In this document: positions 48,274-58,703 of the stretch, one piece after another | Layout: each line of letters opens with the position of its first letter | Numbering within the stretch: the stretch's first letter is position 1 | Assembly: GCA_026636295.1 (NCBI GenBank) | Contig: CP089462.1 | Coordinates: forward strand, 1,364,001 to 1,428,000 | Source: Medakamo hakoo | Lineage: Eukaryota > Chlorophyta > Trebouxiophyceae > Coccomyxaceae | Direction of reading: 5' to 3' | Length of the DNA stretch: 64,000 nucleotides | Notes under the pieces: model-generated | What the model was told of the DNA's origin: nothing | What the model saw: only the letters and a program-made list of their open reading frames with translations | Databases searched by the model: none | Made by a program: the position numbers and the translations under genes

Positions 48274-50285
48274 ATGGCGTCGTCCCTCCAGAATTGGAAG
48301 GTGAGGCACGAAGAGCGACACCCCTCGCGAGGCGCCGCCAGCGCGGCCCGCCGCCCGTCCACCCACCCCCCACCTGCTCGCTCGGCTTGTGGCTTCCGCC
48401 ACGGGACGGCCCCACGCCGCCAGCCTCGTCCGCGTGCCTCCCATCCTCACAACGCACACACGCACACACACACACACGCCTCCAGGTCCGCACCGCCCTC
48501 CTGGCCGGCCTGCTCGCCACGACATCCATCTTCTCCCTCGCCTCGCTCGCCGGTTCGCCCGCCCGCGGCCAGGTCGGCCACCGGCAGCGGTTTGCGTACC
48601 AAGTCCCGCGCAATGAGGAGCCATACTACGCCAGGGCGGGCTACTCAAGCTGGACGACCAACAAGGGTGTGCGGGCGGGGCTCAAATCCCCGCTGTCGAC
48701 GCTGGGTGGGGGGCTGCGCGGCGTGGGCGCGGCGCTCGCCGCGTGTTTGGCGGCGTCGTTCGTGCTCGGCGCGGCCGGCGCCGTCGCGTCCCTCATGGGC
48801 TGCGCCCCGCCCGCCGTCCTCAACATCCCCGCCGCCGTGCTGGGCACGGCCCTGATCGGGCTGCCCATCGCCTTCTACGCCCTGGCCGCCCGGTCCCTGC
48901 GCGACTACTCCGCCCGCTCCGCCGACGGCGCCCGGCCGTGGGTGTGGGGCGGGTGGGGCTGGGCGCTGTCGCTGCTGTCTGGCATCGGCTGGGCGATTGT
49001 GCCCGCGCTCGCCAACCGGGTGGGGCCCGCCCCGGACGGCGGGTTCTTCGGGAGCGGTGGCGGCGCGGCCGGCGCGCGCGGCGGCCGCGGCGACGTCGAA
49101 GACGGCACGGTCGCGGCGGACGGGACGCGCGCTGGCGTTGCGGCCGGTGGTGGCGGCGGTGGTGGCGGCAGCAAGGCCGCCGCTGGCGCTGCCGCCGGGG
49201 GGGCCGCGGCCGCCGCGGCCGCCGGCGCGGCTGCCGGCGCTGTGGCCGCCGGCGCCCCCAAAGCGGCGGCGGGCGCGGGCGAGATCCAGGCCGCGGACAG
49301 TGGCGACGCCGGCGCCGGCGGTGGCCCGGGCCTGCTCGGCCGCATCCTCTCCCGTGGGCGCTCTTCCGCGGGCCGGGAGGGCGGCGAGGCGGCCGCCGCC
49401 GCGCCTGCTCCCTCTGCCGCCACGCCCGCCGACTCGGCGGCTGCCACTGCGGGCGGCACCGTCGCGCCCGCTGATTCCGAAGCCGTGACGGCCGGCGCTC
49501 AGTCCGGCGGCGGCGGCGGCCTGCTGGGCCGCGTGCTCTCGCGCAAGCGTTCCACCTCCACGGGCGCGGGTCCGGGCGGCGGCGCGACCGCGGACACGGC
49601 CGACTCGGCGCGCGTGAGCGGCGGTGGCGTCGGCGGTGGTGCGGGCACGCCCGCGGCCGCGCCGCCCACCGCCAGCTCTGGCGACGGCGGCGGTGCCGCG
49701 CCCGGCGGTGGCGGCGGCGGCGGCCTGCTCGGCCGCGTCCTTTCCCGCAAGCGGTCCACGTCCACGGGCGGCGACGCCGGCGCGACCGCCGCCGCCGGCG
49801 CCGGCGCGGCAGCTGCCGCGGGCGCCGCGGGCGCCGCGGGCGCCGCGGCCGGCGCCGCCCTGTCCAAGACCAAGTCGGCCGTCGAGCGCGGGGCCGCGGC
49901 GCACGACATCACGACTAAGGCCCTGACCTCCGCCGCGTCCCGCGCCGAAGCGGACGCCCTGGCCGCCGCCGCCAAGGAAGCGCAGGACCTGCAGGCGGCG
50001 GTCGATGCGGCGCTCCAGGAGTCGGCCGCGCTCGCGTCCCAAGACCTGGAGTCGGCCAAAAAGGCCGCGATCGAGCTGAAACGCCAGCTGACGTTGGAGC
50101 TGGGCGACGGCCAAAAGCCGGGCGGCGCCGGCGGGCCGGACCTGGTGGGCGCGGCCAAAGCGGCTGGGTCCGCGGCCGTCGACGCCCACCAGTCGGGCGC
50201 GGGCGTGGGCGACGCGGCGGCCGCGGGCGCGAAAGCGGGCGCTGCCGCGCTGGGCGGGGCGGGCAAGACGAGTGGCAAGCGCTGA
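48274..50285 (+). CDS. Membrane protein with repeated GLLGRVLSRKRSTST motifs, unknown
   Basis: Exons 48274-48300 and 48486-50285 give 608 aa. After MASSLQNWK come about four hydrophobic segments: VRTALLAGLLATTSIFSLAS; AALAACLAASFVLGAAGAVA; VLNIPAAVLGTALIGLPIAF; and WALSLLSGIGWAIVPALANR. From about residue 190 the protein is Gly/Ala-rich and low-complexity, punctuated by three copies of a basic motif: GLLGRILSRGRSSAG, then GLLGRVLSRKRSTST twice, 65-85 residues apart. The last about 120 residues form an Ala/Glu/Lys helix (ESAALASQDLESAKKAAIEL). The R-x-x-S/T repeats look like kinase or 14-3-3 sites. I recognise no family. Confidence 0.6.
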
Positions 50286-50901
50286 GTGTGTGTGCGTGGG
50301 GAGTCGGGGCGGGTGGGGAGACAATGGGCGCGGAATCATGCATGTCCACGGGGCGGCAGCGACGCGCGGCGCGCCCCAGGCCGTCCCGCGTGGTACGGGG
50401 GGATGGAGGGCGGAAAAAGGACCAAGGCAGGGGCGTGGGGGAAGCGCGAGAGACAGGGCGTGGACCCTCCCGCCTCTCTCTCTCTCTCTCCCCGGGGGTG
50501 TGACAAGGTCCCATGTGCGTGTGACTCCTCTCATTAAATCGGCGCGCCTCGTTCGCGTTCGGGTCGGTTTCTTGTTTACACACAAAAGGCCCGGGTGAAA
50601 ACGAGCCCTGGAACAAAAACGAAGAGAGGAGCGCCGCGCTTGAAAGAGGGAGCGGGGCATCACGCCTTTTTTCAAAGGTGCGGCCGTTTTAAGTAACGGG
50701 GGGGGTCATTCGCCACCATGTGATTTATAAAAAGAAAAGCACTCGGGAATGGGGAGGGGAAACAAGCCTGCGATGTAATGAAGGGAGGGGGGGGGGGGAG
50801 GGGGCGAGAAGGCGGACGGGCGGGTGCAAGGCCGGGGGTTGCTGTCCCTGCCGCCCACCCACTCCCCCCCCTCACTTTTTTGTTCATGCGCGCCTCTCGA
50901 A
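50286..50901. other. Convergent intergenic region
   Basis: 616 bp between convergent stops. Contains CT-rich and A+T-rich patches (50520-50770) and a G-run near 50789. No gene or RNA recognised. Confidence 0.5.
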
Positions 50902-52363
50902 TCAAATGGACGCCGGCTCGCCCGCCTTGGCCGGCGTCGCAGCGGGCGTCGCAGCCGGTTCCGCCGCCGGTTTTGCAGCCGGTTCGGCCGCCGGTGTCGC
51001 AGCCGGTTCCGCAGCGGGCTTGGGCGCCGCAGGCTTCGCGCCCGCCGCCCCACCAGGCGACGGACCGGTCTCGTTCAGGGTGCGGAACGTTTCCGCGAGC
51101 CAGTAGGCCGAATCTTTGGGCACGCGCTCCCCGCCCTTGTCGTAGTCCGTCCACACGATGCCGAACAGCTTGGTCATCTTCTCCGCCCACTCCACGCCGT
51201 CCGTCAGGGACCAGGCCAGGTACAGGTCGACGGGCACGCCGTCCTTGGCCTTGGCGTCGGCCGCGGCCTGGACGTAGCCCTTGTAGTAGTTGACGCGGAA
51301 GGCGTCGGCGAGCACCTCGCCCCGGCCCAGCTTGGCCTCGTCGGGGACGTCGACGCCCGACTCGGACACGACGACGGACTTGGGCTTGTACGTCTTGTAC
51401 ACGTAATTGAGGAGGGAGCGCAGGCCGGACGGGTAGACGTACAGCCACCCCGAGTCCGCGACGGGGCCGACCTTGGTGCCGTTGGCGAACTCGTACTGTT
51501 CGCCGTAGTCGGTGAGGCCCTCGCCGTACCCGCCCGTGTTGCCGGGCGCGTCCTTGACGACCTTGGTGGAGTAGTGGTTGAGGAAGAAGGTCGACGGCTT
51601 GTGGGCCAGGAGGTCTTTGCGCAGCGACTCCGAGATGGGCGGGAGGACGGTCGGCGGGATGCGCGCCTTGACGGACGCCGGCCAGTCCCCCTTCCACAGC
51701 GGGTCGGCGAAGATGCCCAGCCGGTAGTCGATGTAGCGCTGCGCGGCCTCGACGTCCTTGGGGTTGGCCGGGTCCAGCGGGATGGTCCACTCCGTGTCCA
51801 GGGCCGCGCCGAGCGTGCCGCCGCCGACCGGTGCTTTCAGCCCCGCGTACGCTTTGGCCGCCCCCGCGTGGGCGGCCACCATGTTGTGCATGCACTTCCA
51901 CCCCGCCGCCGAACCTTCTGGGGTTTGGGACGCCGGGTCTTTGAGGAAGGGCGCGAACACGCCCGTCGACCAGCCCAGGAAACACCCGTTTTTGGGCTCG
52001 TTGAACGTCAGCCACGTCTTCACGTACGGCCCAAACTCTTTGAACGCGGTCTTGGCGTACGCCACGAAATCGTCGACGATCCGCTCGTCCGTCCAGCCGC
52101 CGTACTTTTCTTGCAGGGCGTTGGGCAGGTCGAAGTGGTACAGCGTCAGCAGGATGTCGATGCCCGCGTCGGCGTAGGCTTTGAACCACTCCTTGTAGTG
52201 CGCGATCGCGGCCGCGTTGGGGGCCTTGCTGCCGTCGCCGTCCGGGTACAGGCGCGTCCACGCCAGGCTGGTGCGGTAGTGCTTGATGCCCAGTTTTTGG
52301 AGGACGGCCAGGTCGTCGCGCCACCGGTTGTACGCGTCGACGGGGGAGCCTGGGTGTGTGTGT

Positions 52364-52394
<31 letters not shown>

Positions 52395-53148
52395 GGGGGG
52401 GGGTGAGGCGTGGGGGGGATGGGGGTGGGGGGTGGTGGGGGGTGAGGGGGTGGTGGGGGGTGAGGGGGTGTGGTGGAGCGGTTGGATGGGGGCATGGCGG
52501 GCCGACGGCTAGGCCAGCACCCCCGCGGCTTCTCCTCGCATCAGGGGGGGGCGGCGCGCAGGCCAGAGGAGGCCGGTCCTCCCTTTCAAACCGCGGTCAA
52601 ATGCAAGATCAGATGCACAAGCCCCAGCCTGGCCGTCTCGGCCCGGCGTGGGAGGCGGTTCACGGGCCCGTGCCGGCGGCGCAGTGCGGGGAATGCACCG
52701 GTCTGCTGCGTCGTCCATGTGCATGGGGACGCCCTCCCCGCGTGTTCCGCCACGCCCGCTCACCCTATCCGCGCCTCCCCGCCCCCAGCGCCCATCCCGC
52801 AAGCCGCAGATCGTCCTGATCTATCCAAAAACGCCACTCACCGCTGATGAACGAGTCCCAAATGGACGGCCCGCGCCCATCCGCGTCGGACGCGCCCTCG
52901 CTTTGGAACGCCGACGTCGCGACGCCCCAGGGGAAGGGCGGCTTGGGGCCGGCGGGTTCACGGCCCGGGCGGGGGCCGGACAGGTCTGCATTGATCGTGT
53001 TTGTGGGAGCGGGTTTCGTGGTGGCGGCAGCGGGCTTGGCGGCGGCGGCGGGAGCCGCGTCGGCTGCCTGGTGCAGCACACGGCCGGCCGTCGCGGCCGG
53101 CACGCCTGCCAGCAGCAGCAGCGCCACCGCAAACACGAGCGGGCGCAT
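50902..53148 (-). CDS. Secreted family 1 beta-glucosidase
   Basis: Exons 53148-52842 and 52349-50902 give 584 aa. A clear signal peptide ([20 protein letters not shown]) is followed by an Ala/Pro/Lys linker. The GH1 barrel starts at [20 protein letters not shown] with [10 protein letters not shown], continues over the intron into [34 protein letters not shown], the acid/base motif [16 protein letters not shown], the nucleophile motif VVVSESGVD (ESG in place of the common ENG) and [20 protein letters not shown]. The end is a Pro-Ala-rich tail ([15 protein letters not shown]) that may be glycosylated. The linker between FIS and the first helix is shorter than in typical GH1 enzymes. The substrate may be a beta-glucoside or beta-glucan. 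Confidence 0.92.
52378..52403 (+). repeat. Run of 26 G in the GH1 intron
   Basis: Preceded by a (TG)12 tract and followed by further G-blocks to about 52480. On the transcribed strand it is a C-run next to the 3' splice site, standing in for a polypyrimidine tract. Confidence 0.9.
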
Positions 53149-53341
53149 TCCTTTTTGGTTTTTTGGGTTTGAGCGGGGGAGGGGGTCGCGAGCGCTGCGT
53201 TTTGCACCGCGGCGGTGTTTTGTTGTGTCGGGTCACGGGGGCGGGGGTGGCTGTGGGTGTGGGTCCGAGCTTTGTCGGAGTGAGGAGGGGGTGGGGATGG
53301 CAGACAGCGCAGCCCCACGCTCACAAAACACAACACAAAAC

Positions 53342-54379
53342 ATGGCTCTCCCTCCCACGCCCGCGTCGGCCGGCCGGGGCGCCGGCCGGGCCGCGCGCCC
53401 GTGCGTGCGCGTGCACGGTCCATCTGCCTGGCCCATGCGCCGGGAAGGCGCGCAGCAGCCTCCCGGCGCCGTCCCGCCTGCGTCGTCGCCCGGCAGCGGC
53501 AGCGACGCGCGGCGCTCGCCCCCACCACCGCGCGCCGCCCACCCCCCACCCTCCCCGCCCCCGCCGTTTGCCTTCCCACTCCTGCCGGGCCAGGTGCTCG
53601 TGGACGGCGCCACGCAAGCAGAGATCCGGGACGCGCTCGCGGCGCGGGCCATCGACCTGGCCGTGGACGCGGGCCCGGCGCGCCGCGTGCTCATCCTGCT
53701 CGCGGGCGGGCCGGGGAGCGGCAAGTCGACCTTTGCGGCCGGCGTCGCGTCCCGCATTTCGGCGGCGCTGCCGCCAGGCCCGGGCGCACCTCCACACGGC
53801 AACGGGGCTGGCCCGCGGCCCGCGTCTGCCGTGGTGCTGCCCATGGACGGCTTCCACTACACCCGGTCGCAGCTGGACGCGTTCCCCGACCCGGCCGCCG
53901 CGCACGCGCGCCGGGGCGCGCCCTGGACGTTCGACGCGGCCGCGTTTGTGGACGCGGTCAGGCGGGCGGCGCCCGCGGGGGCTGCCCTGGACGCGCCGTC
54001 TTTCGACCACGGCGCGGGCGACCCGGCGCCGGGCGGGGTGGCGGTGCGGCCGTGGCACCGGGTGGTCCTGGTCGAAGGCAACTACGTGCTGCTGGAGGAC
54101 GAGCCGTGGGCCGCGCTCTCCCCCCTGGCGGCGGAGCGCTGGTTCCTGGCCTGCCCGCTGGACACGGCCATGTCCCGCGTCTTTGCCCGGCAGCGGCGGC
54201 AGGGGCGGTCCCGGGAGGTGGTCGCCCAACGCATCGCGGAAAACGACAAACCTAACGCCGAGGCCGTGAACGCCTGCGTGTGCCGGGCGGACGTGGTGGC
54301 GCGGTCGGATTTACCTGCTCGAGGGGGTGGTGGCGGTGGTGGGAAGGGCGGCGGTGGGACAGGGTCGCAGCCGGTGTAG
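53342..54379 (+). CDS. P-loop kinase of the uridine kinase/phosphoribulokinase-like family
   Basis: Single exon, 345 aa. About 85 Arg/Pro/Ser-rich residues precede the core and may be a transit peptide. The core has VLILLAGGPGSGKSTFAAGV (Walker A), VVLPMDGFHYTRSQLDAFPD, WTFDAAAFVDAVR, FDHGAGDP, RVVLVEGNYVLLEDEPWAAL (Walker B-like), ERWFLACPLDTAMSRVFARQ and VAQRIAENDKPNAEAVN. PMDGFH and EGNY are signatures of the YFH7/FrcK/pantothenate-kinase-like group; a fungal YFH7-like or plant counterpart fits best. The phosphorylated substrate is unknown. An N-terminal intron was tested and rejected on phase. Divergent from the GH1 gene, 193 bp apart. Confidence 0.8.
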   Translation: MALPPTPASAGRGAGRAARPCVRVHGPSAWPMRREGAQQPPGAVPPASSPGSGSDARRSPPPPRAAHPPPSPPPPFAFPLLPGQVLVDGATQAEIRDALAARAIDLAVDAGPARRVLILLAGGPGSGKSTFAAGVASRISAALPPGPGAPPHGNGAGPRPASAVVLPMDGFHYTRSQLDAFPDPAAAHARRGAPWTFDAAAFVDAVRRAAPAGAALDAPSFDHGAGDPAPGGVAVRPWHRVVLVEGNYVLLEDEPWAALSPLAAERWFLACPLDTAMSRVFARQRRQGRSREVVAQRIAENDKPNAEAVNACVCRADVVARSDLPARGGGGGGGKGGGGTGSQPV

Positions 54380-54561
54380 CGAGTGTTGTTTAGGTGTCTT
54401 CCCAGGTGCAAGAGGTCGGCAGCGCGGAGCATTGTTTTTTTTTTTTCGTGCGCCGGCCGCCGCGCACTCCCACCCCCACTCCCACCCCATGAGCACCTGC
54501 CAGGCGCACGCCTGAGCCGTGGGCTTGACCAGCGACGTGGCGGTTGGGGGCGAATTCCGCC

Positions 54562-55590
54562 ATGCCGCCCGCCCTGAAACGGCCGCGCAGCGGCGCGCGC
54601 CGCCTCGCCCTCCCGGCCACGCCCGCCGGCCTGACGCGCGCAGACATCGAAACGCCGTCCGACACGCTCGCGGCCCTCTTACTCCTGCGCGCCCAATTCC
54701 CGGCGGCGCTGGGAGCCGGGACGGCCTGCCCGCCCGTGGCCTTGGATACGCAGCTCGCCGCCGTCCTCGAGCTCACAGGCGGCGGTGGCGGCGGGGCCGG
54801 CGCCCCGTCCGCCTCCACCAGGCCCGCGGACCTGGTGGACTTGACGGCCCGCCGGGTGATTCGACCCTTGCGGCTCCCGGCCCTGCCTGGCCGCGCCGGC
54901 ACGGGGTCCACCCGCCCCCCACCAGCGGAAGCCTGGGTGTTTGAGTCCGATTTCGCGGCGGCGGCGGTGGCGGCGGTCCCGTCCCTGTCGCCGCAGGCCG
55001 TCCGGGCGGTCCTGGGCGGCTGCCCAGGGCCCGGCGTGAGCCATGCCGGCGTCGTGGGCGTGTTGGCACGGGCGTGCGGCGGTGGTGAGGGCGGCGGCGA
55101 GTCCGACGGCGGCAGCGGCCCAACCTCGTCCGCCTCGTCGGCCGACTCCCTGGCACACCACCCCACCCTGGCGGGCGCGGCCGCGGTCGCGGGCCGCGCA
55201 CGCCGGCCCACCGGCCCTCCCCCGCCCGCCGTCGACGCGGCCCTGGCCGCGCTGCTGCGGGCGGGCGTCCTGGCCCGGGACACGTCGCCGTCCACGTCGG
55301 ACGGCGGCGGCGGCCGATACCTGTTTGCCCTGCCGGGCGGCGGGGCGTTGGTCCGGTCCCTGACCGCCGGCCGGGCGGCGGTGTTGGGGTCGCTGCGGCG
55401 GCGCCGTGGGGGCGTCGCCCCCGCGGCGCCCGCGTCAAGTGCGACCGTGTTGCGGGAGGGGCGGGGCGGCCCGCTGGACGCGAGGTTTGTGGTGCGGGAC
55501 TTGATTGGTGGGGGGTGGCTCGTCCGGCTGGCGTCGCCGGGCGGGTGGATGCTGCGAGTGGGGGAAGGGGTGGGTGGCGGGCGGGTGTAG
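54562..55590 (+). CDS. STK19: STK19-like winged-helix protein
   Basis: Single exon, 342 aa. The N-terminus is basic (MPPALKRPRSGARR, NLS-like). DTLAALLLLRAQFPAAL, DLVDLTARRVIRPLRLPALP and EAWVFESDFAAAAVAAVP match the first winged helices of STK19; AALLRAGVLARDT, YLFALPGGGALVRSLTAGRA and RFVVRDLIGGGWLVRLASPG with GWMLRV match the C-terminal ones. Despite its name, STK19 is a DNA-binding winged-helix protein now linked to transcription-coupled repair rather than a kinase; no kinase motifs are seen here. Ser/Gly inserts expand the middle. DNA polymerase eta follows on the same strand, 423 bp away. Confidence 0.82.
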   Translation: MPPALKRPRSGARRLALPATPAGLTRADIETPSDTLAALLLLRAQFPAALGAGTACPPVALDTQLAAVLELTGGGGGGAGAPSASTRPADLVDLTARRVIRPLRLPALPGRAGTGSTRPPPAEAWVFESDFAAAAVAAVPSLSPQAVRAVLGGCPGPGVSHAGVVGVLARACGGGEGGGESDGGSGPTSSASSADSLAHHPTLAGAAAVAGRARRPTGPPPPAVDAALAALLRAGVLARDTSPSTSDGGGGRYLFALPGGGALVRSLTAGRAAVLGSLRRRRGGVAPAAPASSATVLREGRGGPLDARFVVRDLIGGGWLVRLASPGGWMLRVGEGVGGGRV

Positions 55591-56013
55591 GAGCAGGCGG
55601 GGTGTAGTTTGTGTGGCTTCCAAGGACGCACACAGCGTGCGGCACGGCATGAAGAGAGTGATGATGATGATGAGGGAAGAAGTAAAGAGGGAGAGGATTG
55701 CAAACCGTGCTCGGCGCGCGGCAGAGTCGAATTGCGGCCCTTGCACGTCCTCTTTTCGCGTCCCTTCTCCACCGCGCCCGCCCGTCGCCTGCCGCTCCAC
55801 GCCCCATTCCTGGGCGCGCAGGAGTGCAGGTAGCGAGGTGGAGGCCGCGGGCGCGTCGCCCTCGGCGCCCGAAAATAAAGAAGAACGCCGCGCCGCCGAC
55901 GTTCCGCCGGACGCGCCCCCTCTCTCAACGTCGAGGAGGGGGTGGGTGCTCCCCATCCCTCCCTCTCCTCTCCCGAAAGAAAAGGCACGAACGCGAACGA
56001 AAAGGACGGAGGC
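55591..56013 (+). other. Intergenic region, STK19 3' UTR and POLH promoter
   Basis: 423 bp between two plus-strand DNA repair genes. Contains a short GAT/GA-rich patch (55655-55690). No gene seen. Confidence 0.5.
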
Positions 56014-57927
56014 ATGCTCGACACGCACCGCGTGATCATCCACTTGGACCTGGACGGCTTCTACGCCCAAGTCGAAGCCCGCCGCCTCGGCCTGCCCGAC
56101 TCCACGCCCCTGGCCGTGCGCCAGTGGGGCGGCCTCATCGCCGTCTCGTACGCGGCCCGGGCCGCGGGCGTCTCCCGCTTCATGGACATCGCGGCCGCGC
56201 TGAGGGCCTGCCCCGACCTGGTCCTCGTCCACGTCCCGACCATCGGCGATGACGGGGTGGCGGACGGGACTGTGCTGTCGGGAGACGCGGCCGCGGCCCT
56301 CGCGGCCAAGCTCGCAGCGGGCGGCACCAACCCGGCGGGCAGTGCGGGCTCCTCGGCCGCGCTGCCCGAAAAGCGGGAGCGCAAGGCCTGCCTGGAGCGC
56401 TACCGGTCCGCGTCTGCGGCCGTCATGGCGACGCTCCGGTCCGCTGCCGGCCCGAAATGCCCCGTGGAAAAAGCGTCCATCGACGAAGCGTACATCGACG
56501 CGACCGCGGCCGTCGACGGTCTGTTGGCGGGGCCCGACCCGGCCGCGGCCGCGGCCGCGCTGGCGTCCGAAGCGGCCGCGGCGGTGGGCGCGGACACGTT
56601 GGGCCCCACCCCGCTCGACCCGACTGCCTCCGTGTTCGACGCCCGCCTCGCCGCCGGCGCGGCGCTGGCCGGCCGGTGGCGGGCGGCCATCGCGGCGGCG
56701 CACGGCTACTCGTCGTCCGCGGGCATCGCGCACAACAAGCTGGTCGCCAAAGTCGCGTCGGCGTCGCGCAAGCCCGCCCGCCAGACGGTCGTGCCGGGCC
56801 GGGCGGTGGCCGGGCTGCTGGCGGGTCTGCCCCTGTCCAAACTGCCCGGGTTTGGTGGCAAGCTGGGCGAGGCGGTCGCGGCGGCCGTCGTGCCGGCAGG
56901 TGGCGGCGGCGGACGCGGCGGCGGCGCCGACCCGCCGACCACCATCACCGTCGGCGACGCGGCGGCGGTCCCCTTCCCCGCCCTCGTGTCCGCCCTGGGC
57001 GGTGACGCGTCCCGCGCCGCGGCCGTCCGCGCCGCGCTCGCGGGCGACGACGGCGGGTCGCCCGTCGTGGAGAAGGCCGCGCCGAAGAGCCTGCTGTCCG
57101 CCAAAAGCTTTGAGGGCACGAGCAACCCGGCCGCGTTGGCGGGGTGGATGAAGGTCCTGGCGGACGAGCTGGCGGGGCGGCTGGCCGCCGACGGCCGCCG
57201 CGCCCGCGTCCTGGCGCTGTCCTACCGCGGGCCGCGCTCCGGCGGCGGCGAACGGTCTGTGCGCGGGCCCATGCCGCCGCCCGGCGCCGGCGGCGGCGGC
57301 GCGCCCAGCGCCGTGGCCATTGCAGCCGCGGGCATGGCGTTGCTGAAAAAAGCGGGGAGTGCCGCGATTCCGTGCGACCGCCTGGCGCTGGCGGCGGCCG
57401 ACTTTGCGGAGCCCGTCGCGACGGGCGGGGCGGCCATCACCGCGTTTTTCGGGCGGGCGAAGGGTGGTGGGGGGGGCGCGCCCGGTGCGGCCGCCCCTCC
57501 TCCTCCTCCTCCACCGCCGCCGCCGCCGCCCGCCCCTCCTCGCCCTGCGCCGCCTGCCAACCCTTTGGCCGCGGCGTTCGCCCGCGGCAGCGGCAGCAGC
57601 GGCACGGCCGCAGCGACACAGGCGGTGAAAGCGGGGAAGGAGGAGCGGGTCGGGGCGCGCCCGCCCTCCCCTCCACCGCCACAGCCTCCGCCGCCCGCCG
57701 ACGAGCCCGACCCGGTCCTGGCCGGCGTGGACGTCGCGGAACAGCGTCGCATCCTGCGCGACATCGAGGTGGCCGCTTTGGCGGGGCGCGCCGGTGGCGC
57801 GGGCAAGCGGCGTAGCGACGCAGGTGGCGCGCCCGCGCCGCCGCCGCCCAAGCGGCCGGCCGCGCCGCGCGGCCCGCGCCAGGCGTCCCTCGGCACCGCC
57901 TTCCGCCCGGCGGCCCAACAAAAGTAG
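56014..57927 (+). CDS. POLH: DNA polymerase eta (Y family)
   Basis: Translesion polymerase that bypasses UV cyclobutane dimers. Single exon, 637 aa. HRVIIHLDLDGFYAQVEARR has the first catalytic Asp; LAVRQWGGLIAVSYAARAAG; the SIDEAYIDATAAVD motif gives the second catalytic acids; SSSAGIAHNKLVAKVASASR, then KPARQTVVP; LPLSKLPGFGGKLGEAVAAA (helix-hairpin-helix); and KSLLSAKSFEG starts the little finger. Downstream are two PCNA-interaction-like sequences, AAITAFFGRAKGG near residue 480 and RQASLGTAFRP at the end, and between them an acidic helix (DVAEQRRILRDIEVAAL) that could be a ubiquitin-binding motif. No UBZ zinc finger is visible. TGTAA at 57964 follows the stop. Confidence 0.92.
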   Translation: MLDTHRVIIHLDLDGFYAQVEARRLGLPDSTPLAVRQWGGLIAVSYAARAAGVSRFMDIAAALRACPDLVLVHVPTIGDDGVADGTVLSGDAAAALAAKLAAGGTNPAGSAGSSAALPEKRERKACLERYRSASAAVMATLRSAAGPKCPVEKASIDEAYIDATAAVDGLLAGPDPAAAAAALASEAAAAVGADTLGPTPLDPTASVFDARLAAGAALAGRWRAAIAAAHGYSSSAGIAHNKLVAKVASASRKPARQTVVPGRAVAGLLAGLPLSKLPGFGGKLGEAVAAAVVPAGGGGGRGGGADPPTTITVGDAAAVPFPALVSALGGDASRAAAVRAALAGDDGGSPVVEKAAPKSLLSAKSFEGTSNPAALAGWMKVLADELAGRLAADGRRARVLALSYRGPRSGGGERSVRGPMPPPGAGGGGAPSAVAIAAAGMALLKKAGSAAIPCDRLALAAADFAEPVATGGAAITAFFGRAKGGGGGAPGAAAPPPPPPPPPPPPAPPRPAPPANPLAAAFARGSGSSGTAAATQAVKAGKEERVGARPPSPPPPQPPPPADEPDPVLAGVDVAEQRRILRDIEVAALAGRAGGAGKRRSDAGGAPAPPPPKRPAAPRGPRQASLGTAFRPAAQQK

Positions 57928-58007
57928 ATTGTTAGTGCGTGTGCGTCTGTGCGCGCGCGTGTGTGTAACCAGGTCAAAACAATGCAACAATTCCTCGTCC
58001 TTTCTCT

Positions 58008-58703
58008 TCACGCCCCAAACGCTTTCTTCAGCAGCGACCGCAGCGCGCGCCGCTGGCGCACGGCCTCCACCGTCCCCGCGGACGGTTCGATGCCGGCGGC
58101 CTCCATCTGGGCGATGATGGCGGCGCCGCGTTCCAGGTCCTTTGTCCGGGCGGCGGCGCCCAGGGCCGCGTTGAAGACGGCAGGCGTGGGGGCCAGGCCG
58201 GCGGCGGACATGGCCGCCATCAGCTTGCCGAGCTCCGCCCAGGCTGGGGGGTCGGCCGCCGCGCACGCGCGGGCGAGCGCTTCAAACGCACGGGCGTCAG
58301 GCTTGAGGCCCGTCGCCTCACCAAACAGGCTCTCGTACGCCGTCAAAGCCAGCCGCGCATTGCCGACGCACGCGTCCAGGACGGCCGTCGCCAGGCGGGC
58401 GTCCGGCGTCACGCGCCCGGCCCGGACGGCGGCCGCGACCGTGTCCAGCGCGTCCGCCGCCCGGCCGGCCCGCCCCAGCTGGCCGACCTTGCGTGTCAGG
58501 TCGACGAGGGCTTGGCGGGAGCTTGGCGTGGCGGTCGCGGTGGTCGGCTCGTCCGCGCCGACCAGGGCACGCGGCGGGGCGGTCGACCGGCGAGCGCGGC
58601 CGGGTTGGCGGCGGCCGGGGCGGCCGGGTTGATGGGGCGGCCGGGTTGGCCGCGCGGCGGCCAGCGGCGGCGCGAGGCGCGTCGGCCGGAGGGCGAGGTG
58701 CAT
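58008..58703 (-). CDS. Short organelle-targeted PPR-like protein
   Basis: Single exon, 231 aa. About 65 Arg/Pro/Ala-rich residues form a transit peptide. The rest is a helical hairpin array: ALVDLTRKVGQLGRAGRAAD; VTPDARLATAVLDACVGNAR; LKPDARAFEALARACAAADP; LAPTPAVFNAALGAAARTKD; and MEAAGIEPSAGTVEAV. These are four to five degenerate pentatricopeptide repeats, which bind organelle RNA in plants and algae. Too short for a classic editing PPR, it may act in transcript stability or processing. Target unknown. Confidence 0.72.
   Translation of the reverse strand: MHLALRPTRLAPPLAAARPTRPPHQPGRPGRRQPGRARRSTAPPRALVGADEPTTATATPSSRQALVDLTRKVGQLGRAGRAADALDTVAAAVRAGRVTPDARLATAVLDACVGNARLALTAYESLFGEATGLKPDARAFEALARACAAADPPAWAELGKLMAAMSAAGLAPTPAVFNAALGAAARTKDLERGAAIIAQMEAAGIEPSAGTVEAVRQRRALRSLLKKAFGA

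Noticed and set aside
53342-53600. An intron in the 5' part of the P-loop kinase gene
   Set aside because: A donor at 53401 and acceptor near 53594 exist, but the phases do not match, so the single-exon model was kept.
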